NCBI RefSeq assembly: GCF_007746075.1
Contig: NZ_CP036339.1
Span: 4,059,786 to 4,123,785 of the forward strand
DNA: 64,000 nt
Direction: 5' to 3'
From: Lacipirellula limnantheis
GTDB taxonomy: Bacteria; Planctomycetota; Planctomycetia; Pirellulales; Lacipirellulaceae
The notes beneath the pieces were generated by a model, which saw only the letters and a program-made list of their open reading frames with translations, ran no database searches and had not been told where the DNA came from. This document shows positions 18,882 through 26,987 of the stretch, one piece after another (within the stretch, counting starts at the first letter, position 1; every line of letters starts with the position of its first letter). Both the position numbers and the translations under genes were made by a program.

Positions 18882-20441
18882 ATGACAGTACGGACTCGCT
18901 TCGCCCCAAGCCCGACGGGGTATCTCCATATCGGAGGCGTGCGGACGGCGCTCTTTAATTGGCTCTTCGCGCGGAAGCATGGCGGAGAGTTTCTGCTGCG
19001 CGTCGACGATACCGACCAGCAGCGGAACGTCGACGCGGCGCTCGCGCCGATTCTGCGCGGGTTCCAGTGGCTGGGCATGAGTTGGGACGAGGGACCCGAG
19101 GTCGGCGGGCCATGCGGGCCGTACTATCAGTCGCAGCGCGGCGACTTGTATCAGGCGGCGGTCAAGAAGTTGCTCGCGAGCGGGCATGCGTATCGCGACT
19201 TCGGCACTACTGAAGAACTGCAAGCGGAGCGCGAGGCGGCGCAGGCAGCGGGCGGGCAGTTCACCTACAGCCGCCGCTGGATGGCGGAGAACGACGCCGA
19301 CGCGGCGAAGTTCGCGGCCGAAGGTCGGCAGGGCGTGGTGCGACTGAAGATGCCGCGCGAGGGCGAACTGGTGCTCAACGACCTGATTCGCGGCGAGGTG
19401 CGGTTCGCCTGGTCGGCGGAGCAGGATCATGTGATTCAGCGGGCCGATGGGACGTGCCTGTATCACTTGGCGTCGGTGGTCGACGACGAAGCGATGCGGA
19501 TCAGCCATGTGATTCGCGCCGAAGAACATTTGCCGAATACGCCGCGGCAGGTGTTCATTGCGCAGTCGCTGGGGTACGAGTTGCCGGCGTACGCCCATTT
19601 GCCGTACGTCGCCGAGCCTGGAAGCAAGACAAAGTTGAGCAAGCGGAAGCTCGACAAGTATCTGAAGAATCGCGACTTTGCGGCGCTGATGGAGCGAGGC
19701 AACTCGATTGCGACGCGACTGGGACTGGCAACGACCGCCGAAACATTCAATCCCGTCATCGTCGACTTCTACGAGCAGATCGGCTTCTTGCCCGATGCAT
19801 TGCTGAACTACCTGCTGCTGCTAGGCTGGTCGCTCGACGGCGAGCGCGAGGAATTTTCGCGGGCGGAGATGATCGAGTTGTTTTCGCTCGAGCGCGTGAA
19901 CAAGGCGCCGGCGAGTTTCGATCCGCAGAAGCTGTTGGCGTTTCAAGATCGAGCCATGCAGCAGGTTCCGCTGAAGCAAAAGGCGGCGAAGTGCTTGCCG
20001 TTCTTGCAAGGGGCGGGGTTCGTCTCATCGCCGCCGCCTTGTGACACGGCGCCGTATCTCTCGGCAATTTTGGAGGCGGCCGGCGATCGGTTGAAGATGG
20101 CGGGCGACGTGCTCGATTACACGGAGTTTTACATCGCCGACGACGCCTTGCCTTACGATGCCGCGGCGGTGGAGAAGCGGATCGTTAAGCCCGAGAATGC
20201 GAAGCCGCTATTGAAGGCGTACGCGGCGGAGCTGGCTAGCGTCGAACCGTTCGAGCCGGCGGCAATTGAGAAGCATCTCAAGGAGTTCGTCGAACGCCAG
20301 GGGGTGAAGGTCGGCGATCTGGTGCATGCGGTGCGCGTGGCGATCAGCGGCAAGAGCGTGGGCTTTGGGCTGTTCGAGACAATCGCGATTTTGGGACGCG
20401 AGCGCTGTATGCGGCGGATGGAGCGAGCCCTGACGCTGTGA
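18882..20441 (+). CDS. gltX: Glutamyl-tRNA synthetase
   Basis: 519 residues from the ATG at 18882, preceded by GGAAG; the longer frame to 18684 has no family similarity. The class I signature FAPSPTGYLHIGGVRT (HIGH variant) is at the N-terminus and KTKLSKRK (KMSKS variant) near residue 250. The enzyme charges tRNA-Glu, and in organisms with GatCAB also tRNA-Gln. Length and domain order are normal for the bacterial enzyme. It converges on the secretin-like gene with only four bases between stop codons and no visible terminator. Confidence 0.95.
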   Translation: MTVRTRFAPSPTGYLHIGGVRTALFNWLFARKHGGEFLLRVDDTDQQRNVDAALAPILRGFQWLGMSWDEGPEVGGPCGPYYQSQRGDLYQAAVKKLLASGHAYRDFGTTEELQAEREAAQAAGGQFTYSRRWMAENDADAAKFAAEGRQGVVRLKMPREGELVLNDLIRGEVRFAWSAEQDHVIQRADGTCLYHLASVVDDEAMRISHVIRAEEHLPNTPRQVFIAQSLGYELPAYAHLPYVAEPGSKTKLSKRKLDKYLKNRDFAALMERGNSIATRLGLATTAETFNPVIVDFYEQIGFLPDALLNYLLLLGWSLDGEREEFSRAEMIELFSLERVNKAPASFDPQKLLAFQDRAMQQVPLKQKAAKCLPFLQGAGFVSSPPPCDTAPYLSAILEAAGDRLKMAGDVLDYTEFYIADDALPYDAAAVEKRIVKPENAKPLLKAYAAELASVEPFEPAAIEKHLKEFVERQGVKVGDLVHAVRVAISGKSVGFGLFETIAILGRERCMRRMERALTL

Positions 20442-20445
20442 CGCG

Positions 20446-23400
20446 TTAGTCACGGCCACGGCGATCACCGCGGTCTCCGCCTCGGTCGCCGCCGCGACCG
20501 CGATCGCCGCGGTCGCCCCTGTCGGCGCCGCGATCTCCGCCGCGACCGCCCCCTTCGCTGCTGCCGCCCCGACTGCTGTTGACGGCGCCTGCCGGCGGCC
20601 TGTTGCCCTGCCAGGGGCGGGAGAGGGCCGTGTTTAACACCGCCTGCAGGTCGGCAGCCTTCAGCGTGCCGCGCAGTTCGTGGACCTGGACGACGGTGTC
20701 GGGCTTGGCCTTCTCGTCGAGCGAGACGGCGAGTTCCTTGACGTTGTCCCAAATGGCGTCGTCCGCGGAGATAATCAGCGAGTTGGAAATCTCGTCGACG
20801 CCGATAGAGAGAGCGCCTTCAAACGACATTTTCATCGGCTTCGACTTGGAGCTACTGGAGCTTGAGCCGCCGAAAAAACTGAACCGCTCGCTGCGGCTGC
20901 GGCCGCCGTCGTCGCCTTCGCCCCCCTTGTTCGCCTGGAACTCCTTGTCCTTCGAGCTGAGCAGATCGCGGTAGACTTCTTTAATCGCGGCGCCAATGTC
21001 CTGAGCGTTCGAGTAGCGAATGGGGACGATGTCGGTCTTGCGCTTCGAGACGGCGTCCTCGCTCACCGGCTGATCGTAAATCTTGACCAATTCGCGGATC
21101 ACCTCCAACTGCGCCGGATTCGCGTTCTGCGCGACGATCGTGTTGGTGTCGATGTCGTAAATGAAGCGCAGTTTTCGCGACTTGCCGAGCGTTGCGGGAT
21201 CCTCTTCTTTATTGTTGTCGTCGTCCCACCACCAGCCAAAGCTGGTGGTGTCCGTATCTTCGCTCAATTCGTCAGCGAAGTACTCTTCGAGATTGAGCGC
21301 TACCATGCTGGCGCGTGAGTTAAAGAGTTGGAACACTTCGAAGTCGCGTTGCGGCGGCGCGAGTTCGTTCATTAGTTCCTCGAGTTGGTCGAGGGCGGCG
21401 ACGTCGTCGGAGCTGACGATCATGCGGCCGTCAGGCGTGACGGTGATGTTGATGGGGGCGGATGCGGCCGAGGGCTGCACGGCGGCGGGCTGTTCGGCAG
21501 GCTGAGCAGACTCTGGTTCGGCCGACTTGGATTGTTCAGCCGACGGCGGCGTTGCCGGGGCGGCCTCTTCCGCTTGTTCGGCGACGAACCTAAGCCGTGG
21601 TCGGACGCTCGATGAATTCGCGAACTGGAAGGGATGGTTGACTAACGTTGCTGCGCCGCCCCCCTCACCAGCCCGGTGCTGCGCACAGACTACCGCCTGC
21701 GCTAGATCGCCACCGGCGACTGTGCTCGTTGCTCCCTCGAGGGGCAGGGAGCCAGAAGATTCGTGTAGGGGGCGCCGTTGTAGCGAGGTAATCTTGTCCT
21801 TCGGCGTCGGCTTCGCTGTCGGCTTCTCTTCAGCAGGAGCAGCGCCGGGGGCTGCCTCTTTCGGGGCCATGTGAATGTTGAGTTTGTTCTGGCCCGACCA
21901 AGTCTCCTGCAGGCGTCGTAGCAGGGCTTCGGTTTCGGCGGGCGTGCGCGACTCCATGACGCGCCACTTGTTGGGATTGCCGCCCGAGCCCGCCGCGACG
22001 GCGCCGAGGTCCTTTAGTAGCGCGGTCACTTCGTTAAACTCGTCCTCGTTCGCCCACAAGAGGAGGCGGTTGTTCTCCACATCGGCCTGGATGCGGAAGG
22101 CGGCGGCGTTGTCTTCTTCATCGTCGCCGTTGTTACCCCAGGGGGACCAGTAACGGCCGCGATTGTTGTCGTCTTTCTTTTTCTCGCCCACCATCAAGGC
22201 CTTGATCGTGCCAGCGACCTGATCGGCGCGGGTCTTGCGACTCAGCCAGACGACCTTCAGGCCGCGGCCGCTGCCGTCGAGCTTGTCGATCAGCGATTCG
22301 ATCGTCGCATGATCTGCGGCCGTGGCGAGCGCGAAAATCGTCTTGCTGCGATTGTCGTGGGTGAGTTGCGTCAGCGGGTTCAAACCGCCTAGGTCTTGGA
22401 GCGCGTCGACGACCTCGTCCGGATCGATGCTGACAGTGGAGTGGCGTTTGAACGTCAGCTCCTCGGCGCCAGTGGCCGGACCGGCGGCGGCCACGCTGCC
22501 GCTTTCGGGGACGTCGAATTCCTCAATGGTGCGAGCGATAATCTCCATCTCGGCGGGGGGAGCGTTCACCAGCAGAAAGTTACGCCGCTTGTCGACCGCA
22601 ATGTGCACCGGAGGGCCGTCATCTTTGAGCATTTTGCTGATGTCTTTGCCCTGTTGCTGCATCTGCATCGCCATCTGCATTTTTTGTTGTTCGAGCTGCA
22701 GTTCCATCGGGCCTTTGCGGTTATTCGGATCGAGGCCGAGGACGATCATCACCTGATCGGCGATATAGTCGGCGCGACGGTACTTGAATGGGCCGAAGAC
22801 GCGCGGGCGTACGTCTTTGTCCGCGACCATTTGCTCGCCGTAGAGGAGATCGCGAACATCGCGCAAATTCGCGACCGCGTCGATCACTTGGATTTGCTTC
22901 GAGGCGAGCAGCGGCGTCACTTTGGCGGCCGGGCTGAGCACCACTTTGAGGTCTTCGACGGCCTTAGCCGGATCGAGAGTCGCCGGAAGCGGGAAGCGGG
23001 TGCGCACGAAGTCATGCGGCGACTGGTCGTCGAGATCATCGGGTTCGACGCGGCGCACGAGGCTCGGGTCGATCTTGTCGATCTTGACCACGGTGAGGAC
23101 GTCGCCGACGGAGATCATCGTGAAGCCGCGCGACAGCAGCGTGCGGTTAAGCAGATCGCGCGTCTCGTTGATCGAGTACCGACGCTGCGTCGAGAGATTG
23201 ACGAAGTCGGCGGGGAGTTCCTGCCAGTCGAGGCTTTGCTTCGAGACGGCGGCAAACCATTCCAACACGTCCGGCCAGGGCTGGCCGCGGAAGTTGAACT
23301 GGACCATGCCGTCCTTGTCGGGGGCGGCCTTCAGTTCCTCGGCGTTGGCTTGCGGCTTGTCGGTCGGGCGCTTGATCGTTTTGGCCTCTTCCGCAGGCTT

Positions 23401-23721
23401 CTCGCCTTCTGGAGGCTTTTCGCCTTCGGGTTTGGGTTGCTCGGCCGCGGGTTGCGGACTTGGTTGAGGGCCGCCGGGGCCGCCGCCCATTTGGGCGCGG
23501 ATGCGGGCCTGGACTTCAGGAGGGAGTTGGCTGATGTCGCCGCCGAAGCGCGGCCCGCCTGGCCCGCCGCGACGGCCGCCGCCTTCCTGAGCCACTGCGA
23601 CGCGAACGCCCAAGGCGCCAAGCCCGACGGCGACGACGACCGTCAGCGCTGCGCTACGAATCAGCCAACTGGGAAACTGACGGCAGCATGGGGCGTGGAG
23701 ATGGGAAGCAGCGTCCGCCAT
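20446..23721 (-). CDS. Large secretin-domain (GspD N-domain-like) protein
   Basis: 1091 residues with an N-terminal membrane segment (AALTVVVAVGLGALGVRVAVAQ). After a Gly/Pro/Glu-rich linker come repeated secretin short domains: FRGQPWPDVLEWFAAVSKQSLDW, FKYRRADYIADQVMIVLGL, IVPIRYSNAQDIGAAIKEVY, and related GspD N1-like units (LLVNAPPAEMEIIARTIEEFD). No C-terminal secretin pore domain is evident; the end is a low-complexity Arg-Gly-Asp-rich tail (residues about 1050-1091). This fits the unusual GspD-related proteins of planctomycetes, presumed envelope proteins. A segment at residues about 644-711 looks foreign (separate entry). Confidence 0.8.
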   Translation of the reverse strand: MADAASHLHAPCCRQFPSWLIRSAALTVVVAVGLGALGVRVAVAQEGGGRRGGPGGPRFGGDISQLPPEVQARIRAQMGGGPGGPQPSPQPAAEQPKPEGEKPPEGEKPAEEAKTIKRPTDKPQANAEELKAAPDKDGMVQFNFRGQPWPDVLEWFAAVSKQSLDWQELPADFVNLSTQRRYSINETRDLLNRTLLSRGFTMISVGDVLTVVKIDKIDPSLVRRVEPDDLDDQSPHDFVRTRFPLPATLDPAKAVEDLKVVLSPAAKVTPLLASKQIQVIDAVANLRDVRDLLYGEQMVADKDVRPRVFGPFKYRRADYIADQVMIVLGLDPNNRKGPMELQLEQQKMQMAMQMQQQGKDISKMLKDDGPPVHIAVDKRRNFLLVNAPPAEMEIIARTIEEFDVPESGSVAAAGPATGAEELTFKRHSTVSIDPDEVVDALQDLGGLNPLTQLTHDNRSKTIFALATAADHATIESLIDKLDGSGRGLKVVWLSRKTRADQVAGTIKALMVGEKKKDDNNRGRYWSPWGNNGDDEEDNAAAFRIQADVENNRLLLWANEDEFNEVTALLKDLGAVAAGSGGNPNKWRVMESRTPAETEALLRRLQETWSGQNKLNIHMAPKEAAPGAAPAEEKPTAKPTPKDKITSLQRRPLHESSGSLPLEGATSTVAGGDLAQAVVCAQHRAGEGGGAATLVNHPFQFANSSSVRPRLRFVAEQAEEAAPATPPSAEQSKSAEPESAQPAEQPAAVQPSAASAPINITVTPDGRMIVSSDDVAALDQLEELMNELAPPQRDFEVFQLFNSRASMVALNLEEYFADELSEDTDTTSFGWWWDDDNNKEEDPATLGKSRKLRFIYDIDTNTIVAQNANPAQLEVIRELVKIYDQPVSEDAVSKRKTDIVPIRYSNAQDIGAAIKEVYRDLLSSKDKEFQANKGGEGDDGGRSRSERFSFFGGSSSSSSKSKPMKMSFEGALSIGVDEISNSLIISADDAIWDNVKELAVSLDEKAKPDTVVQVHELRGTLKAADLQAVLNTALSRPWQGNRPPAGAVNSSRGGSSEGGGRGGDRGADRGDRGDRGRGGDRGGDRGDRRGRD
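21590..21792 (-). repeat. Likely in-frame repeat-type insertion inside the secretin gene
   Basis: About 200 bases encode SLQRRPLHESSGSLPLEG and FQFANSSSVRPRLRF, unlike the flanking Ala/Glu/Pro linker. The reading SLPLEG...AGEGGGA is typical of intergenic palindromic repeats read in an open frame. It sits in a disordered linker between domains and keeps the frame. No second copy was noticed in the window. Confidence 0.45.
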
Positions 23722-23952
23722 GGCAAGGTTCCTACGGCGCGGGAATTTCCTGAACAGCCAAGCCGGTATTATAGCCAGGCAAAGGACTTAACCCCAAATC
23801 GAGTTTAGCGGCGTCGATGAAAAGAGGGCGCCGACCGGATTCGAGGCGCGCCGGGACCGGCGGTCATCCTGATGGGAGCGAATGATCCAGCGGTAGGTTG
23901 GGGTCTGCCGCAGGGCTGGAGTCTTTGCTGCAATCAGAATGACGGCCGAATT
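23722..23952. repeat. Intergenic segment with common dispersed motif
   Basis: On the minus strand, GGATCATTCGCTCCC (23893-23879) followed by ATCAGGATGACCG, and CGTCATTCTGATTGC nearby, resemble the widespread GATCCTTCGCTxCGCTCAGGATGAC-type intergenic sequence. No gene is apparent. The upstream part must contain the promoter of the secretin gene. Confidence 0.3.
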
Positions 23953-24366
23953 TCAGGGCCGGGCGTCGGGGGGAACGATCAAGATCGACGCCCCGCCGCT
24001 GGTGACTGAAATGGCATAGAACCCAACTTCGGGAGCCGCTTCGAGGGCCGGCTCCAGGTAGGGGAAGACGGCCGGCACCTCGGTGCGACATTCCTCCAGG
24101 GAGAAGGCCACTGCGAAGACAGTGGTTGCCTCGCTCTCCTCATCTAGGTCGTCCGACTGATGGAGAATCGCGTCCTCGACGGTTTCGTCGCCGAGCCAGC
24201 TGCGGGCGATTTCGCCGCCGATGGCGTCCTCGCAATCGAGTAGGACGACGACCGGCACTTCAACGTCGCGCTGGAGGGCATCGTCGAAGGCTTCGAAGAC
24301 GAGCGGGAGGCTGGTTTCCAGGAGCCATTGTTGGGCTTCAAGGGCTTCGTCGAGGTCGTCGGACAT
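23953..24366 (-). CDS. Small acidic hypothetical protein
   Basis: 137 residues from the ATG at 24366 (the open frame goes on to 24522, through a terminator, and is rejected). It is strongly acidic and Ala/Leu/Glu-rich: SDDLDEALEAQQWLLE, then VPVVVLLDCEDAIGGEIARSWLG and a C-terminal GFYAISVTSGGASILIVP strand pair. The pattern of alternating strands and helices suggests a compact alpha/beta cytoplasmic protein; there is no signal peptide. I do not recognise the family. A terminator ending the neighbouring upstream transcript lies 112 bases before it, so it needs its own promoter. Confidence 0.65.
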   Translation of the reverse strand: MSDDLDEALEAQQWLLETSLPLVFEAFDDALQRDVEVPVVVLLDCEDAIGGEIARSWLGDETVEDAILHQSDDLDEESEATTVFAVAFSLEECRTEVPAVFPYLEPALEAAPEVGFYAISVTSGGASILIVPPDARP

Positions 24367-24477
24367 TTGGAATAAATGGGGAACGCTGAATGGGAATGCA
24401 GTGGGGAATGAGATGGCGTCTGATTGGTCGTCATCGTCGCGTTTTTCTGGACGCCGCTCAAGCCATGACGCAGGCGC

Positions 24478-24514
24478 AAAAAAAGAGCCCGGTCGCCGCG
24501 AGGGCGACCGGGCC
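24478..24514 (-). terminator. Very strong Rho-independent terminator
   Basis: On the minus strand GCCCGGTCGCC (24513-24503) pairs perfectly with GGCGACCGGGC (24497-24487), followed by CTC at 24487-24485 region and seven T (24484-24478). There is no protein gene of normal size upstream of it on this strand, which points to a small transcript. Confidence 0.9.
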
Positions 24515-24632
24515 GTAATCAACTCTTTTGCTTTGAGGGCAGGCTGCTGCCGGAGTTCTAGAAGATGCTCCGATCAGCGAGCGGGCACTCAGAAGCAGGT
24601 GGTGGCGTCTCCGAAGGGACACCCGCCGGTGG

Positions 24633-24677
24633 TCAACGGAATTCACCACCCAACTGGCGTATATGACTATGGTTCAA
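24633..24677 (-). CDS. Putative 14-residue peptide after a perfect Shine-Dalgarno
   Basis: TTG at 24677 lies seven bases after AAGGAGG (24691-24685). The frame encodes MNHSHIRQLGGEFR and stops with TGA at 24635-24633. It is charged and has no membrane segment or signal. A longer overlapping frame that runs through the terminator is less credible. Translation is inferred only from the ribosome site; the peptide may be a leader whose translation controls folding of the RNA. Confidence 0.35.
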   Translation of the reverse strand: MNHSHIRQLGGEFR

Positions 24678-24785
24678 CAGACCACCTCCTTCCGTACTGG
24701 GTACTGGCGGCTCAAGATCCTGCCAGAGGAAAGCGAGCGGCCGGGACTGCCCGTCGCACCTGCGTTCGGTACGACCAACAACTGC

Positions 24786-24816
24786 ATTATAAATACAGGA
24801 GCGGGAAATAAGGCAA
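24786..24816 (-). promoter_or_regulatory. Promoter of the small transcript
   Basis: Minus strand: TTGCCT at 24816-24811 and a perfect TATAAT at 24791-24786, spacing 19, which is two longer than ideal. Transcription would begin near 24779. Confidence 0.55.
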
Positions 24817-25133
24817 GCTCAATCTGGCGAGATTGCCGAAGATTTTCCACTTTGCATGAAAGTAACGACGGGGCCGGGCGAACCTTGGTTCGCGCTGGGG
24901 GCACTAAATTTGACAGAATCGTTGAGAGTTTTTGCGAGGCTGGATCGGATCGAACCATGACGGCACGGGGGACTCAAGAAGCAGCGGTCGCATAATGGGA
25001 TGAAGTGGTTCGGATTGATCCTCGTGGGCAATATGTCACCTATGGTAGGTATTCTGTGTCGTCGTGCTCGTCGAGCCCTCGCGGCGACTTGGATGTTTCT
25101 TGATGGGATACAGTCGTCAGGGTAAGGGTCAGG
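24817..25133. other. Intergenic region between small RNA unit and rtcB-like gene
   Basis: About 320 bases without a convincing gene. It holds the upstream part of the minus-strand promoter and presumably a plus-strand promoter for the RtcB gene; no clear boxes for the latter were found. Confidence 0.4.
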
Positions 25134-26531
25134 ATGAATCGTCGACAATTGCAAAAGCTGGGCGTGCCGCCGAAGTTCGCGGCGGCGGCCATCGACGCGC
25201 TGCGGAACGCCGCATCACAGGAATTGGGGTTCGGCCTGAAGGGGAAACGGGCGAAAGACCTCATGCAAGCGGTGGTACGCGCACCGGAGGCGTTCCTCGA
25301 CGATCCGATCTGGGGGAAACTCGCCCAAGAAATGTCGGGGTACGAGCCGATCAAACTGCGCGAGCCAATCTCCTACCGGACGTGGGGCGAGGAGATCGAC
25401 CAAGCGGCGCACGCCCAGATGCGCGACGCTTGCCGCGTGCCGTCGGCGGTGGGGGCGGCGCTGATGCCCGACGCCCACGTCGGCTACGGCCTGCCGATCG
25501 GCGGCGTGCTCGCCTGTGAGAACGCCGTGATTCCTTACGCGGTTGGCGTTGATATCGCGTGCCGCATGAAGTTGTCAGTGCTCGACGCGCCGGTTGAGGC
25601 GCTGGCGAATCGCCGCGAACCGTTTCGACAAGCGCTGGAGAAGGGAACTCGCTTCGGCGTGGGCTGCGAGCACAAGCCGAAGCAGTCGCACGAGGTGATG
25701 GACGCCGATTGGAGCGTGAGCCGCATCACGCGGGAGCGGAAAGATACGGCATGGAAGCAGTTGGGCACGTCGGGATCGGGGAACCACTTTGTGGAATTCG
25801 GCGTCCTGTCGCTGGGAGCGCGCGATGAAGGACTTGGCCTCGACGCCGGAGAGTATGTCGCGCTGCTCAGCCATAGCGGCAGCCGCGGAGCAGGGGCGGC
25901 GGTGTGCAGCACCTATAGCGCGATTGCTCAATCGCGTCTGCCGTCGGAGCTGAAAGATCTAGGCCGTCTCGCCTGGCTGGATTTGTCGAGCGAAGCGGGG
26001 CAAGAGTATTGGGCGGCGATGAACTTGATGGGCGAGTACGCCGCGGCCAATCACGCGGTGATCCATCGGCTGGTGTCCCAGTTGCTCGGCGCTGAGATCG
26101 TCGCGGGGGTCGAAAATCACCACAACTTTGCCTGGCTCGAAACGCATGGCGGCCGCGAGGTCGTCGTCCATCGCAAGGGGGCGACGCCGGCGGGAGCCGG
26201 CGTGCTGGGCGTCATTCCAGGCTCGATGGCCGATCCGGCGTTCATCGTGCGCGGTCGAGGCAACGCGGCAAGTCTCGACTCGGCGTCTCACGGGGCCGGG
26301 CGGCAGATGTCGCGGACGAAGGCGAATGATATGTTTCGCATTTCGCAGGTGCGAAAGGAACTCGCAGATCGCGGCATCGATGTCCTTTCGGCGGGCTCGG
26401 ACGAGGTCCCCGGAGTCTATAAAGACATCCGCGGCGTGATGGCGGCGCAGCAGGACCTCGTGGAGATTGTCGCGCAGTTCGATCCGAAGATCGTGAAAAT
26501 GTGCGGCGACGGCAGCCGGGCCGAGGACTGA
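25134..26531 (+). CDS. rtcB: RtcB-family RNA ligase
   Basis: 465 residues, ATG preceded by an AGG-containing purine stretch. Family motifs are all present: LMPDAHVGYGLPIGGVLA (110-127), YAVGVDIACRM, TSGSGNHFVEFG, SHSGSRGAGA, ENHHNFAWLE, VVHRKGATPAG, IPGSMAD and HGAGRQMSRTKA. These include the metal-binding Cys/His/Asp residues and the His that receives GMP. RtcB joins 2',3'-cyclic phosphate and 5'-OH RNA ends using GTP and manganese, in RNA repair or tRNA healing. It stands alone, without archease or RtcR/RtcA next to it; the NtrC-type regulator 2 kb downstream lacks the CARF-type sensor of RtcR. Confidence 0.93.
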   Translation: MNRRQLQKLGVPPKFAAAAIDALRNAASQELGFGLKGKRAKDLMQAVVRAPEAFLDDPIWGKLAQEMSGYEPIKLREPISYRTWGEEIDQAAHAQMRDACRVPSAVGAALMPDAHVGYGLPIGGVLACENAVIPYAVGVDIACRMKLSVLDAPVEALANRREPFRQALEKGTRFGVGCEHKPKQSHEVMDADWSVSRITRERKDTAWKQLGTSGSGNHFVEFGVLSLGARDEGLGLDAGEYVALLSHSGSRGAGAAVCSTYSAIAQSRLPSELKDLGRLAWLDLSSEAGQEYWAAMNLMGEYAAANHAVIHRLVSQLLGAEIVAGVENHHNFAWLETHGGREVVVHRKGATPAGAGVLGVIPGSMADPAFIVRGRGNAASLDSASHGAGRQMSRTKANDMFRISQVRKELADRGIDVLSAGSDEVPGVYKDIRGVMAAQQDLVEIVAQFDPKIVKMCGDGSRAED

Positions 26532-26987
26532 CCCAACGCGGGGTTGCCGCGCCTCCGGTTGGCGATGGGCAACGTGATGGCTTTTCCCATCCGGATGATC
26601 GCGTCCCGACTCGACGGCGGTCTAAACTGGCAGTACCACAGCGAAGATAAAATGATCAGGCGACGCTTGAGGCCGGCGACATTTTGTATGACGCTTGTTG
26701 ACTTCGAGATCAGCTCTCGATAGCCGCCTACGGAACGATTGGATTACTCGTCGATCCATCGAATGTAGAATGGTGAATCTCGCGAACCGCAAGAAACGCC
26801 GTCAACGTGATTTCAGGGACGGCGCAAAACGCGACGCCTATCGTGGCACTTAAGGAAGGCCGGCCGGAGCCCTCCATCCGTTGATGCGGGGTGCACGATT
26901 CGACGATTTGGTAACCAGCCTCGCCACGAACGTCGCTAAAAGCGGCATGGCGTACAGCTTTGCGACACCTCTCTGCGACTAACAATC
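26532..26987. other. Intergenic region before the two-component pair
   Basis: 456 bases. A minus-strand frame of 85 codons (26728-26985) has no ribosome site or recognisable similarity and is not accepted. No terminator with a T run was found after the RtcB gene. Confidence 0.4.

Larger units (their letters stand above)
24478..24780 (-). ncRNA. Candidate structured small transcript with super Shine-Dalgarno
   Basis: A unit of about 300 nucleotides bounded by a TATAAT box (24791-24786) and the terminator at 24478-24514. Inside are AAGGAGGTGGTC (24691-24680), nearly the full complement of the 16S rRNA 3' end, a 14-codon TTG frame (24677-24633), a hairpin with a C(UUCG)G loop near 24620-24600, and two 7-bp helices that exclude each other or form a pseudoknot. 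It does not carry the marks of tmRNA, RNase P RNA or SRP RNA that I know. It could be a regulatory RNA or the transcript of a very small protein. Confidence 0.55.

Noticed and set aside
22396..23808. 470-codon frame opposite the secretin-like gene
   Set aside because: It is antisense to a gene with clear domains and arises from high GC at third positions; it lacks a ribosome site and similarity.
24458..24649. 63-codon minus-strand frame in the small-RNA unit
   Set aside because: It reads through the perfect terminator hairpin and its T run, so it cannot be a normal gene.
24478..24780. tmRNA, RNase P RNA or SRP RNA as identity of the small transcript
   Set aside because: No tRNA-like ends, no RNase P core sequences and no SRP GGAA-type loop were seen.
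26728..26985. 85-codon minus-strand frame in an intergenic gap
   Set aside because: No ribosome site, no recognisable similarity, and composition like non-coding DNA.
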